From assembly GCA_022776205.1 (NCBI GenBank), contig JALFIK010000145.1:1-27565 (forward strand): a stretch of 27,565 nucleotides of DNA, read 5' to 3'. The position numbers were made by a program, and so were the translations under genes. The notes below the pieces were generated by a model. That model saw nothing but the letters and a program-made list of their open reading frames with translations, ran no database searches and was not told where the DNA came from. Shown one piece after another: positions 15,172 to 22,820 of this stretch. This stretch comes from Eubacterium sp. (GTDB taxonomy: Bacteria; Bacillota; Clostridia; Lachnospirales; Lachnospiraceae). Every line of letters begins with the position of its first letter. The stretch's first letter is position 1.

Positions 15172-15894
15172 TTATATCCATCCTCCGTCAAAACGGAGGA
15201 TCTGTCCGGTCAGATATTCCGGAGACTGGGTGATCTGATAGCAAAAGAGGGCCGCTTCCTCCGGAGAAGCAAAACGTCCTGCCGGAATCTCTTCGGCGAG
15301 GGCAGTCCGTTCTTCCTCGGAAAAACAACGGTTCATCTCTGTGTCAATCACCCCGAAACTGATGGCATTCACACTGATGCCGGAGGGAGCGAGTTCTTTT
15401 GCGAGGGCTTTTGTCAATGCATTGATGGCACCTTTTGATGCAGAGTAGGCAGCTTCGCAGGAAGCACCGACCTCTCCCCATACAGAAGAAATGTTCAGAA
15501 TTTTTCCGCAGTGGCGGTGCACCATGGACGGAATCACTGCTCTCGATAAAAAGAAAACGGAGTCGAGATTTGTTTCCATGAGAGTATGCCACTGTTTTGC
15601 TGTCATATCAGAGAGAAGACCGATGTGGGAGATGCCTGCATTATTGATGAGAAGATCGATTTTTCCGAAAGAATTAAGAGCCGTCTGTGTTATTTCCCGG
15701 GCGGTATCTTCCAGAGAAATGGATCCAAAACATGGAATAATATCCGTAATTTTACCAAGCTCTTTTGCGACAGAATCTAGAGTCTCTTTATTATGTCCTG
15801 CGTTAATGACGAGTCGATATCCTTTCTTGGCATAAAGCCTGGCAAGGGCGAGACCAATACCCCTGGTTGCTCCGGTGATGACTGCAGTCTTCAT
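15172..15894 (-). CDS. SDR-family oxidoreductase (FabG-like)
   Basis: This is a classical short-chain dehydrogenase/reductase of 240 aa that uses NAD(P)H; the substrate cannot be told from sequence. The cofactor motif TGATRGIG is at 7-14, NNAG at 84-87, and the catalytic Ser137, Tyr150 and Lys154 are present. The C-terminal LTGQILRFDGGWI is the usual SDR end. The start is the ATG read from 15894, with AGGAGGA six bases upstream; an in-frame extension to 16020 would add 42 unlike residues and is rejected. It is the only gene on this strand between 1 and 20923 and faces the M24 gene tail to tail with a one-base gap. Confidence 0.9.
   Translation of the reverse strand: MKTAVITGATRGIGLALARLYAKKGYRLVINAGHNKETLDSVAKELGKITDIIPCFGSISLEDTAREITQTALNSFGKIDLLINNAGISHIGLLSDMTAKQWHTLMETNLDSVFFLSRAVIPSMVHRHCGKILNISSVWGEVGASCEAAYSASKGAINALTKALAKELAPSGISVNAISFGVIDTEMNRCFSEEERTALAEEIPAGRFASPEEAALFCYQITQSPEYLTGQILRFDGGWI
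15180..15201. repeat. Nine-base perfect inverted repeat at the M24/SDR junction
   Basis: ATCCTCCGT (15180-15188) and ACGGAGGAT (15193-15201) are perfect complements around a CAAA loop. It lies inside the last codons of the SDR gene, ten bases after the M24 stop. Neither strand has a following T run, so it is not a standard terminator, but it could protect or end the two converging transcripts. Confidence 0.6.
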
Positions 15895-15933
15895 ATTTAT
15901 TCCTCCTGAATGATATTTCGTGTATATTTTGAT

Positions 15934-15994
15934 AAATATTATACATATTTTTTGACCGGTATGCCACATAGAATTCATAAATTTTATACATATT
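15934..15994. repeat. Imperfect 16-base direct repeat upstream of the SDR gene
   Basis: The words at 15934-15949 and 15979-15994 match at 15 of 16 bases and share TTATACATATT, spaced 45 bases start to start. On the SDR coding strand each reads as a -10-like ATGTATAA word, so they may be tandem promoters or paired protein-binding sites. Confidence 0.5.
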
Positions 15995-16014
15995 GATAGA
16001 ATCTGGGAGAAAAC

Positions 16015-16043
16015 TTGCAATAAAAAAAGAACTTTGTTATACT
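16015..16043 (+). promoter_or_regulatory. Sigma-A promoter for the LCP-like/TagA-like pair
   Basis: TTGCAA (16015-16020), a 17-base spacer and TATACT (16038-16043) give a near-consensus promoter about 30 bases before the start codon. The AGGAGG ribosome site lies at 16062-16067. Confidence 0.8.
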
Positions 16044-16070
16044 TAACAGATAAAATACAACAGGAGGGCT

Positions 16071-17507
16071 ATGATGAAGAAGCCGGGTATTATAAAAAGA
16101 ATAGTTTCCTTTCTTCTCAGAGTATGTGTCGTAATTGTTCTCATGGCTGCGATTGCGGTCGGTTCTTTTGAGGGCGTGACCTATTATCTGACAGGAAAGT
16201 TCGCAGATTTGAGAAAAACAATTCAACAGGAAGCACAGGCCGGTTACAGTGAAAAGACTACATCCGGGGAAGAAACACCGGAGGTTGACAATAAGAATCT
16301 GGAAAACAGGCTTGTCTTTTTGCAGGACGAAACAACGCAGAAAGAGTATATGTCTTTACTGATGTATAATAAAAAGACCGATGCCATGGATATTCTGCTG
16401 ATTCCTGCCGATGCACAGGTAACAGTGGGAAACAGCCTGTTAAAAGAAATTCGAAGGACAATTGATGTTACCGGATCATCGTTAAATATGGCGGAGATTT
16501 TCCGGAGCTTCGGAGATGAGCAGTATAAGATGGCGGTTAAGATCATGGAAGATATCAGTGGGATAACAATTTCAGGGTATGATGTGATCAATAAAGAGAA
16601 TTTTTTAAAACTGCTGAATGCAGCCGGAAAAGTACCGTATCACCTTGATTATACCATTTCTTTCCGAAACGAAAACCAGGTGTTGAAATCTCTGGAAAAG
16701 GGAGATGTTCTTTTTGACGGAAAGGCTGCTTATGCATTGATGACATATCGTGACGGAAGTGATACAGAAGAGTCGGACCGCCTGGAAAGAACTTCTGTAT
16801 ATCTGGAGTCTTATCTGGAAAAGCTGTTTTCAAAGAATAAAAAATCGAGTATTGCAAAAAAATATGATAGTCTGGTATCTTCGAATAAGAAAGCCGGGAT
16901 GACGGATACGAAGACAATGGTGAAGAAATTGTCACCCGAGAGCTGTACTGTACGTATTATGCAGGGAAGTGAGTCAGGAGGATTATTTACTCTCGATACG
17001 CAGAAGGTTAAACTGCAGGCAGTCACCCTTGCAAAACAGTCCGATGCCTATAAGAAGGATAAAGCAGAGGAAGAATCCCGTAAGGCATCTTCCGGTGAAA
17101 ATGAGAGCGGGACAGGAGAAGAAGATTCGAAACACTGTTCCATTGAGATTTATAATGCAGCTTATGTTTCCGGTCTTGCCACAAAATGGGAATCGTTCAT
17201 GGAAGAAGAGGGATATCAGATTAGTCTTGTTGATTCTTATCAGGAAGAAGGCCCTCTTTCCCGCACGAGAATCAACGTGACAAAAGAGGGAATGGGTGAG
17301 GATCTTTTCACCTATTTCCCGGATGCAGAGATTAACCGGGTTGATGAGATTTCCACCGGTGGGGATATCCAGATTTTTATAGGAACAGATAGTACCCGGA
17401 TTCCGGATCACCAGACATCTGCTTTTTCTGATGACGGAGATAGTGAGGCTGATGAAAAAGAGGAAGAAGATTCGGACAGTTACAGTTTTGATACCGATTC
17501 AGAATAA
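16071..17507 (+). CDS. Membrane-anchored LytR-CpsA-Psr-like protein with LytR C-terminal domain
   Basis: The 478-aa protein has a basic N-terminus and one membrane segment at about residues 11-33, so the bulk lies outside the cell. Residues about 80-290 resemble an LCP domain, the fold that attaches teichoic acids or other polymers to peptidoglycan, but the usual IPRD loop reads IPAD (111-114) and the later Arg cluster is altered, so ligase activity is doubtful. Residues about 355-425 (IEIYNAAYVSGLA...GYQISLVD) match the LytR C-terminal domain, linked by a charged segment. The tail is very acidic and Ser/Asp-rich. Two ATG codons stand together (16071, 16074); the second is better spaced from AGGAGG. 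It is followed after 24 bases by the TagA-like gene. Confidence 0.72.
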   Translation: MMKKPGIIKRIVSFLLRVCVVIVLMAAIAVGSFEGVTYYLTGKFADLRKTIQQEAQAGYSEKTTSGEETPEVDNKNLENRLVFLQDETTQKEYMSLLMYNKKTDAMDILLIPADAQVTVGNSLLKEIRRTIDVTGSSLNMAEIFRSFGDEQYKMAVKIMEDISGITISGYDVINKENFLKLLNAAGKVPYHLDYTISFRNENQVLKSLEKGDVLFDGKAAYALMTYRDGSDTEESDRLERTSVYLESYLEKLFSKNKKSSIAKKYDSLVSSNKKAGMTDTKTMVKKLSPESCTVRIMQGSESGGLFTLDTQKVKLQAVTLAKQSDAYKKDKAEEESRKASSGENESGTGEEDSKHCSIEIYNAAYVSGLATKWESFMEEEGYQISLVDSYQEEGPLSRTRINVTKEGMGEDLFTYFPDAEINRVDEISTGGDIQIFIGTDSTRIPDHQTSAFSDDGDSEADEKEEEDSDSYSFDTDSE

Positions 17508-17531
17508 TAATCGGAGAAAGGAACTATTCAT

Positions 17532-18323
17532 ATGAGAGATCGTTCTCCCAGGAAAATAAATGTACTTGGCATAGATGTCTCTGTTATGAGGGTGGACAAG
17601 GCGGTCAATATCTCAATGGAATTGTTGCGTTCTAAGGGAGTTTGCGTGATTTGCTTTTTATCGGCCGTTGCCTCCCTTCTCTGTCAGAATGAGGAAGAGG
17701 CAGCAGAATATGTACGCTCTTGTCAGCTGATTCTGCCCGGAGACCAGCATATTGAGATGGCAGCCCGCAATCAGCATGAGACGGGGAAAACCATGGAAGG
17801 AATTGGTGAGTTTGCAGATAATTATCTGAAACGACTGCTCTCCCGTCTTAACAGGGACCGGTGCAGTATCTATGCAATTACGGGACAGCCGGAGCGTTTA
17901 ACATCAATGGAGGAATACATCAGAGATTCTTACAAAAATATACAGTTCCAGGGCGGAGTTCTTCTGAAAGAAACAAAAGGGGAAGCTGACCGGGTGGTAA
18001 ACGAAATCAATGCCTGTATCCCGGATATTGTCTTTGTATGCCTCCCAGCAGAACACCAGATTAAGTTTATGGAAAAACATGCTGCCATGATGAATACGAG
18101 ACTCTGCATTCTGATTGAATCCATTCAGCCGCTGATCCGGAAAGAGACGGAAGAAATTCCGTCATGGATAGAAGCACTCCATCTGAGCGGAATTTATCAC
18201 TGGTTTAAGGGGGAAGAGAAGATCAGAAATACAATTGCCGGCTCGCTTTTTAAGAAGAAAGTGAAAAATGAGGTGATTGAACAGGACAGTGAAACGGAAA
18301 AGCAAGATAGTGAGAAGGAATAA
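17532..18323 (+). CDS. WecG/TagA/CpsF-like protein, probably catalytically altered
   Basis: The 263-aa protein shows the overall pattern of WecG/TagA/CpsF glycosyltransferases, which add N-acetylmannosaminyl or related sugars to lipid-linked intermediates: VLGIDVSVM at the N-terminus, FLSAVASLL, LILPGDQHI, a central FQGGVL strand and PDIVFVCLP. Key motifs deviate: the family PDG (with its catalytic Asp) reads LPGD at 68-71, and the family PKQE reads PAEHQ. It may use another substrate or be a non-enzymatic partner. The C-terminus is a Glu/Asp/Lys-rich tail. Its pairing with an LCP-like gene fits cell-envelope polymer work. GGAGAAAGGAA supports the start. Confidence 0.7.
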   Translation: MRDRSPRKINVLGIDVSVMRVDKAVNISMELLRSKGVCVICFLSAVASLLCQNEEEAAEYVRSCQLILPGDQHIEMAARNQHETGKTMEGIGEFADNYLKRLLSRLNRDRCSIYAITGQPERLTSMEEYIRDSYKNIQFQGGVLLKETKGEADRVVNEINACIPDIVFVCLPAEHQIKFMEKHAAMMNTRLCILIESIQPLIRKETEEIPSWIEALHLSGIYHWFKGEEKIRNTIAGSLFKKKVKNEVIEQDSETEKQDSEKE

Positions 18324-18441
18324 AAGTAACGTCTGTTTTATTAGAAAGAGCAAAAATTTATTTTTGGTTATTTTTTTATAAACTATAATTTTATTTGTAG
18401 AAATTACACATAATAAAGTAAAAAAAATAATAATTTTACAC

Positions 18442-18481
18442 AAGAGGAAGTAGTTTTTTACATATTTCCTCTTTTATTTTT
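18442..18481 (+). terminator. Intrinsic terminator after the TagA-like gene
   Basis: AAGAGGAA (18442-18449) pairs with TTCCTCTT (18466-18473) and is followed by TTATTTTTG. It sits 118 bases after the stop in a 238-base AT-rich gap (18324-18561). Nothing else definite is seen in that gap apart from the AGGAG ribosome site of the next gene. Confidence 0.7.
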
Positions 18482-18561
18482 GTCACTTTTGTATTAAAAT
18501 AGAAAATAAAGTGTTGCACGAGCGTGAAAAGATGCAATGAGGGAAAGACAGGAGTGATACG

Positions 18562-19650
18562 ATGATTTCAAATCAGATTTTGCAGGATACCATAGATGGC
18601 ATAAAGGCAATCACAAGAATTGATCTTTGCGTCATGGATACAGAGGGGAAACCGCTTGCCTCAACCTTAGATGCGGTGGAAGAGTATAAAGAAGCAGTGC
18701 TTGTATTTGCAGAGTCTCTGGCAGAAAGTCAGGCTTTACAGGGGTACCAGTTCTTTAAGGTTTTCGATGAGAATCAGCTGGAATATATCATTTTGGTGAA
18801 AGGCGAGACAGATGATGTTTACATGGTAGGCAAAATGGCTGCTTTTCAGATTCAGAATCTTCTCGTGGCCTATAAGGAGAGATTTGATAAAGATAATTTT
18901 ATTAAGAATCTTCTTTTGGATAACTTGCTTCTTGTGGATATCTATAATCGGGCAAAGAAACTTCATATCGAGACGGATGTGCGAAGATGTGTCTTTATTA
19001 TTGAGACGAAGGATGACAGAGATAATAACGCATTTGAAACCGTACGAAACATTTTCTCGGCAAAGACAGGGGATTTTATTACGGCGGTAGATGAGAAGAA
19101 TATCATCCTTGTGAAAGAAGTGAAGAACGGCGAGGGATATGATGAGCTGACGAAGACAGCCCAGGTAATTGTTGACATGCTCAACAATGAAGCCATGACA
19201 AGAGTACATGTAGCTTTCGGTACGATTGTCAATGAGATAAAGGAGGTATCCCGTTCTTATAAAGAGGCGAGCATGGCCATGGATGTGGGCAAGATTTTTT
19301 ATCCCGATAAGAATGTGGTTGCTTACAGCAGACTTGGAATCGGCCGGCTGATTTATCAGTTGCCACTTCCGCTTTGTAAGATGTTTATTAAAGAAATTTT
19401 TGATGGACGTTCTCCGGATGAGTTTGATGAGGAGACCCTTCAGACGATCAATAAATTCTTTGAGAATAATCTGAATGTCTCCGAAACGTCAAGACAGCTG
19501 TACATTCACAGAAACACTCTGGTTTACCGTCTTGACAAGCTTCAGAAGAGTACGGGTCTTGACCTTCGGGTGTTTGAGGACGCAATTACATTTAAGATTG
19601 CTCTTATGGTAGTGAAATATATGAAATACATGGAAAGTATTGAATATTAA
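18562..19650 (+). CDS. CdaR/PucR-type transcriptional regulator
   Basis: The 362-aa protein has an N-terminal sensor-like region (about 1-110; DGIKAITRIDLCVMD, DDVYMVGKMAAFQIQNL) of the sugar-diacid-recognition type, a middle GGDEF-like/CdaR segment (about 130-270), and a C-terminal PucR-type helix-turn-helix at about 305-350 with NVSETSRQLYIHRNTLVYRL. Such proteins regulate sugar-acid, purine or similar uptake genes and often their own. No target gene of that kind lies next to it here, so the ligand is unknown. It is monocistronic, set between two terminators. AGGAG ahead of the ATG supports the start. Confidence 0.85.
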   Translation: MISNQILQDTIDGIKAITRIDLCVMDTEGKPLASTLDAVEEYKEAVLVFAESLAESQALQGYQFFKVFDENQLEYIILVKGETDDVYMVGKMAAFQIQNLLVAYKERFDKDNFIKNLLLDNLLLVDIYNRAKKLHIETDVRRCVFIIETKDDRDNNAFETVRNIFSAKTGDFITAVDEKNIILVKEVKNGEGYDELTKTAQVIVDMLNNEAMTRVHVAFGTIVNEIKEVSRSYKEASMAMDVGKIFYPDKNVVAYSRLGIGRLIYQLPLPLCKMFIKEIFDGRSPDEFDEETLQTINKFFENNLNVSETSRQLYIHRNTLVYRLDKLQKSTGLDLRVFEDAITFKIALMVVKYMKYMESIEY

Positions 19651-19658
19651 GAAAGAAG

Positions 19659-19690
19659 CCTTCTGCTGCACCGCTCAGCAGAAGGTTTTT
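19659..19690 (+). terminator. Strong intrinsic terminator after the CdaR-like gene
   Basis: CCTTCTGCTG (19659-19668) and CAGCAGAAGG (19676-19685) form a perfect ten-base stem with a seven-base loop, followed by five T residues. Confidence 0.95.
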
Positions 19691-19723
19691 CGATTCTTAA
19701 ATATTGGAACAGAAAGGTGAAAA

Positions 19724-20932
19724 ATGGAAGGAAAACAGAAAAAAAACAGAAAAAAAAGAGGTTGTCTGAAAGTACTGCTGATTTTTGTTCTCCTGTTTGC
19801 CGTGGCAGGGGGCAGTTTTTACGCAGGAAGGCACAGTGTGATTTCCACAGGATTCGGAACAGGCATCGACAATGGAAACGTCATCCGGAAACTGAATATT
19901 TTAGAGGCTTATGCAGGAAATTTTTATCTGAACAAAATTGATTCTGAAAAGATGGAGGAAGATATTTATAAGGGATTTGCAAATGGTCTGGAAGATCCCT
20001 ATGCTGCCTATTATACGAAAGAAGAGTACAAACAGCTGCTTGATGAGGATTCCGGGAGCTATGATGGAATCGGTGTGTCAATCGTGAAAGATACGGAGAC
20101 AGGATATGCGGAAATTGTTTCTGTCTTTAAGGGAGCCCCTGCCTATAATGCGGGAATTAAGACAGGGGATATGATTATTGCCGTTAATAAAAAAAACACG
20201 GCGGGGATGGAATTACAGGAGGTCGTGTCGGAGATTAAGAGGAAGGATAAGAAAAATGCAATTTTGACGATTTACCGGGAGGGGAAAACGAAAGATTATG
20301 ATGTGAAGAAATCCTCTGTGAAACTTGATACGGTAGAGTCCGAGATGAAAGAGAATAAAATCGGTTATATTATGGTATCCCAGTTTCTGGACAATACAGA
20401 TGATCAATTTGAAAAAGCGGTTAATGAATTGTCCGGGCAGGGAATGAAAGGCCTCATCATTGACCTTCGCGATAACGGTGGTGGCCTGCTTGACAGCTGT
20501 ATCAATATGGTGTCCCGCATAATTCCGAAAGGGAAGGTAATCGTTTACACAAAGGACAAGGCCGGAAAGAAAACGGAATATAATAGTAAATCTGATCAAA
20601 CTCTGGATCTTCCCATCGTGATCCTTGTCAATGAAAATACGGCGAGTGCTTCTGAAATTATGACGGGGTGTCTAAAGGATTATGGGAAAGCGACTGTGGT
20701 GGGAATGAAAACCTTTGGAAAGGGAATTGTACAAAATATTTTCCCCCTGCCGGATGGATCTGCTTTTAAATTCACCATATCAAAATATTATACACCAAAC
20801 GGAAATGACATTCACAAAAAGGGAATTACTCCAGATATCAATGTAGAGATATCGGAAGAACAGTGGAAAGAAGCACAAAAAAAGGAAGAAAAAGATGTCC
20901 AGCTGAAGAAGGCAATGGAACTTCTAAATTAA
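19724..20932 (+). CDS. S41-family C-terminal processing peptidase
   Basis: This is a membrane-anchored serine protease of the CtpA/CtpB type, 402 aa. A basic start is followed by one membrane helix at about 14-35, which places the enzyme outside the membrane. A PDZ domain covers about 112-190 (DGIGVSIV, GAPAYNAGIKTGDMIIAVN), and the peptidase domain follows with GLIIDLRDNGGG, catalytic Ser310 in TASASEI and Lys333 in FGKGIVQ. Such enzymes trim C-termini of envelope proteins; in spore formers a relative cleaves a sporulation signalling protein. Which role applies here is not shown. GAAAGGTG lies ahead of the ATG. Its last nine bases overlap the convergent DUF5721-like gene. Confidence 0.93.
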   Translation: MEGKQKKNRKKRGCLKVLLIFVLLFAVAGGSFYAGRHSVISTGFGTGIDNGNVIRKLNILEAYAGNFYLNKIDSEKMEEDIYKGFANGLEDPYAAYYTKEEYKQLLDEDSGSYDGIGVSIVKDTETGYAEIVSVFKGAPAYNAGIKTGDMIIAVNKKNTAGMELQEVVSEIKRKDKKNAILTIYREGKTKDYDVKKSSVKLDTVESEMKENKIGYIMVSQFLDNTDDQFEKAVNELSGQGMKGLIIDLRDNGGGLLDSCINMVSRIIPKGKVIVYTKDKAGKKTEYNSKSDQTLDLPIVILVNENTASASEIMTGCLKDYGKATVVGMKTFGKGIVQNIFPLPDGSAFKFTISKYYTPNGNDIHKKGITPDINVEISEEQWKEAQKKEEKDVQLKKAMELLN

Positions 20933-21403
20933 TTTTCCTTTTAAAAAACGGGCGATATGATCGTCGAAAGCATATTCGAGAGTTTTGTCCGGAGAGAAAA
21001 TGCGGTAGGAAATGCCCGTTGTTACAAGTAAATTTTGGGGATCGTACAAAATGTTGAGGAAAGCCCCTTCAATATCTTCCGGAGTAAAGGAACATCTGCT
21101 GTGCTCGATCAGGGAAGAAAGAGAGGAAGAAGGAAGGCCTAAAATTATTTTACAGGAGAGAGGAAGTCGTTTTCCTTTGATAATATCGAAGATACGGCTT
21201 CTTATTTCTTTCCAGTAGCAGAAATCCCGGTTGAGCTTTTTTTCTGTGTCTGTATCATAAAATGCCTTATTCAGGCGGCCTTCAATGTGATAGGTCACTC
21301 CCATTTTTATGGAAGCCTCAATCAGGTAAAAATGATCAAAAGTGTCCTGGCTGAGCAGATGATTCATAAAAGAACGGGTGTCAGAAATATTCATGGAAAG
21401 CAT
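20924..21403 (-). CDS. DUF5721-like protein of unknown function
   Basis: The 159-aa protein resembles the DUF5721 family of Lachnospiraceae proteins by its opening NISDTRSFMNHLLSQDTFDHF followed by a region with TYHIEGRLNKAFYD. No catalytic motif, membrane segment or signal peptide is visible; it looks like a small soluble alpha/beta protein. The ATG at 21403 has AGGAGG seven bases upstream, better than the second ATG nine bases on. It converges on the S41 gene with a nine-base overlap and is divergent from the M18 gene across 81 bases. The function is unknown; the family assignment is from memory of its pattern. Confidence 0.7.
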   Translation of the reverse strand: MLSMNISDTRSFMNHLLSQDTFDHFYLIEASIKMGVTYHIEGRLNKAFYDTDTEKKLNRDFCYWKEIRSRIFDIIKGKRLPLSCKIILGLPSSSLSSLIEHSRCSFTPEDIEGAFLNILYDPQNLLVTTGISYRIFSPDKTLEYAFDDHIARFLKGKLI

Positions 21404-21484
21404 GGAAAATCCTCCTGTAAGTAGTGTAGATTTGATGATAAATCAATAGTAGCATAAATTATTTTTTTTGAAAAGGAGCATAAA

Positions 21485-22762
21485 ATGAATCTGTTAAAGG
21501 AATGTTTGTGCAGGGGAACCGCTCCGGTCAGAGTGGTTTCTTTCGCAAAAGAATATTTGAGGGAACAGGGATTCGAGGAACTGTATTATGATACATTGTT
21601 TGTGGCAAGGGAAGAGGGAAGGTATTTTCTTTCTCCTTTTCCCGATGTGCTGTTTGCTTTTACAATTGGGAAAGCAAAAGCAAGAATTCAGGCGGCAAGA
21701 ATGGCTTTTGCCCATGTGGATCAGCCCTGCTTTAAAATAAAGGGGAAACCGGCTTTTAAAAACATGAACTGTTCGCAGCTAAATGTGGAAGTATACGGGG
21801 GGATGATGGATCATACCTGGTTTGACCGCCCCCTTGCCATGGCAGGGACGGTTATACTCAAAGGAGACAATCCTTTCTGTCCCAAAGAGCGGGAGTATGA
21901 CAGCAATAGGCCGATCGCTATTATTCCGGGAATTGCCATCCATATGCAGACAGATGCAAACAGTGGATGGAAAATTGACCGGCAGAGGGAACTGATGCCG
22001 ATAACAGGAATTGCAGGATCTGAATGGAATGAGAATGAATTGGAACAGTTTCTTGCCTCGGAACTTCAGGTGGAAAAATCTGAAATATTAGGTTTTGACC
22101 TGAATCTTTATAATTCTGATCAGCCGGAAATCTGTGGTATCCGGAAAGAAATCTTGTCTGCACCCCGGCTTGATAACCTGATATCTGTAAGTGCACTGCT
22201 TTCGGCAATCGTACAGGCAGAGCGGGACAACGGGGTGAACCTGATCGGACTGTTTGATCATGAAGAGGTGGGGAGCCTCACAAAATCGGGGGCAGACTCT
22301 TCCCTGTTAAAAGATGTACTCTGTCAGATTTATTCCGGATTGGGATGCAGCGGGGAGATGACCCGGGCAAGTATTGCAAAAAGTTTATATCTGTCTGTTG
22401 ACGGAGCACACGGAGCCCATCCGAATTATCCGGACCGTTGCGATACGACGACGAGGGCCTATCTGGGAAATGGAGTGGCAGTGAAGGTGAGCGGAACCCA
22501 GAAATACGCAACGGACTGCTATATGAAAGGGATTCTCACCGGACTGGCTCAAAAACATGGAATTGCCCTCCAGGAAATCAATGACAGAAATACAATCCGC
22601 GGAGGAATGACCCTGGGTCCGATGATCGGATCGAGACTGCCGATGAGGGGCTGTGACATCGGAGTACCAATGCTTGCCATGCATTCTGCCAGAGAAACGA
22701 TGGCCTTGTCTGATTATGAAAGTTTATGTGCATTATTGAAAGCTTTTTTTTCAGAAGAATAA
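21485..22762 (+). CDS. apeB: M18-family aminopeptidase
   Basis: The 425-aa zinc aminopeptidase removes N-terminal acidic or other residues from peptides in the cytosol. Visible metal and active-site motifs are AHVDQP (His77, Asp79), RLDNL near 225, DHEEVGS near 260, SVDGAHGAHPNY near 300 and MHSARE near 400, all in M18 order and spacing. MMDHTWFDRPLAMAG is the family's typical inner strand. The length fits M18. AAAAGGAG precedes the ATG. A weak promoter-like pair (TTGATG, 17 bases, TAAATT at 21432-21460) lies in the divergent gap. The gene symbol is by family and not certain. Confidence 0.9.
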   Translation: MNLLKECLCRGTAPVRVVSFAKEYLREQGFEELYYDTLFVAREEGRYFLSPFPDVLFAFTIGKAKARIQAARMAFAHVDQPCFKIKGKPAFKNMNCSQLNVEVYGGMMDHTWFDRPLAMAGTVILKGDNPFCPKEREYDSNRPIAIIPGIAIHMQTDANSGWKIDRQRELMPITGIAGSEWNENELEQFLASELQVEKSEILGFDLNLYNSDQPEICGIRKEILSAPRLDNLISVSALLSAIVQAERDNGVNLIGLFDHEEVGSLTKSGADSSLLKDVLCQIYSGLGCSGEMTRASIAKSLYLSVDGAHGAHPNYPDRCDTTTRAYLGNGVAVKVSGTQKYATDCYMKGILTGLAQKHGIALQEINDRNTIRGGMTLGPMIGSRLPMRGCDIGVPMLAMHSARETMALSDYESLCALLKAFFSEE

Positions 22763-22765
22763 TTA

Positions 22766-22794
22766 GTCTATTTTTCCTTCTCCCGGCATATACT
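22766..22794 (+). promoter_or_regulatory. Sigma-E-like promoter for spoIVA
   Basis: GTCTATT (22766-22772), a 14-base spacer and CATATACT (22787-22794) resemble the mother-cell sigma-E consensus (ATATT-type -35, CATACAAT-type -10). The site lies just ahead of spoIVA, which in Bacillus subtilis is a sigma-E gene, so position and sequence agree. Confidence 0.55.
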
Positions 22795-22820
22795 GAACTA
22801 GTATTGGGGAGGGATTTTTC

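Noticed and set aside
18324..18441. Regulatory RNA or operator in the AT-rich gap before the CdaR-like gene
   Set aside because: Short TTACACA words repeat, but composition alone can explain them, and no stable fold or known box was found.
21430..21447. TTGAT-GATAA-ATCAA palindrome as an operator between the DUF5721-like and M18 genes
   Set aside because: Five-base arms in AT-rich DNA are expected by chance.
22776..22813. Hairpin hiding the spoIVA ribosome site
   Set aside because: The left arm overlaps the proposed sigma-E -10 box and would not be part of a transcript starting near 22801.
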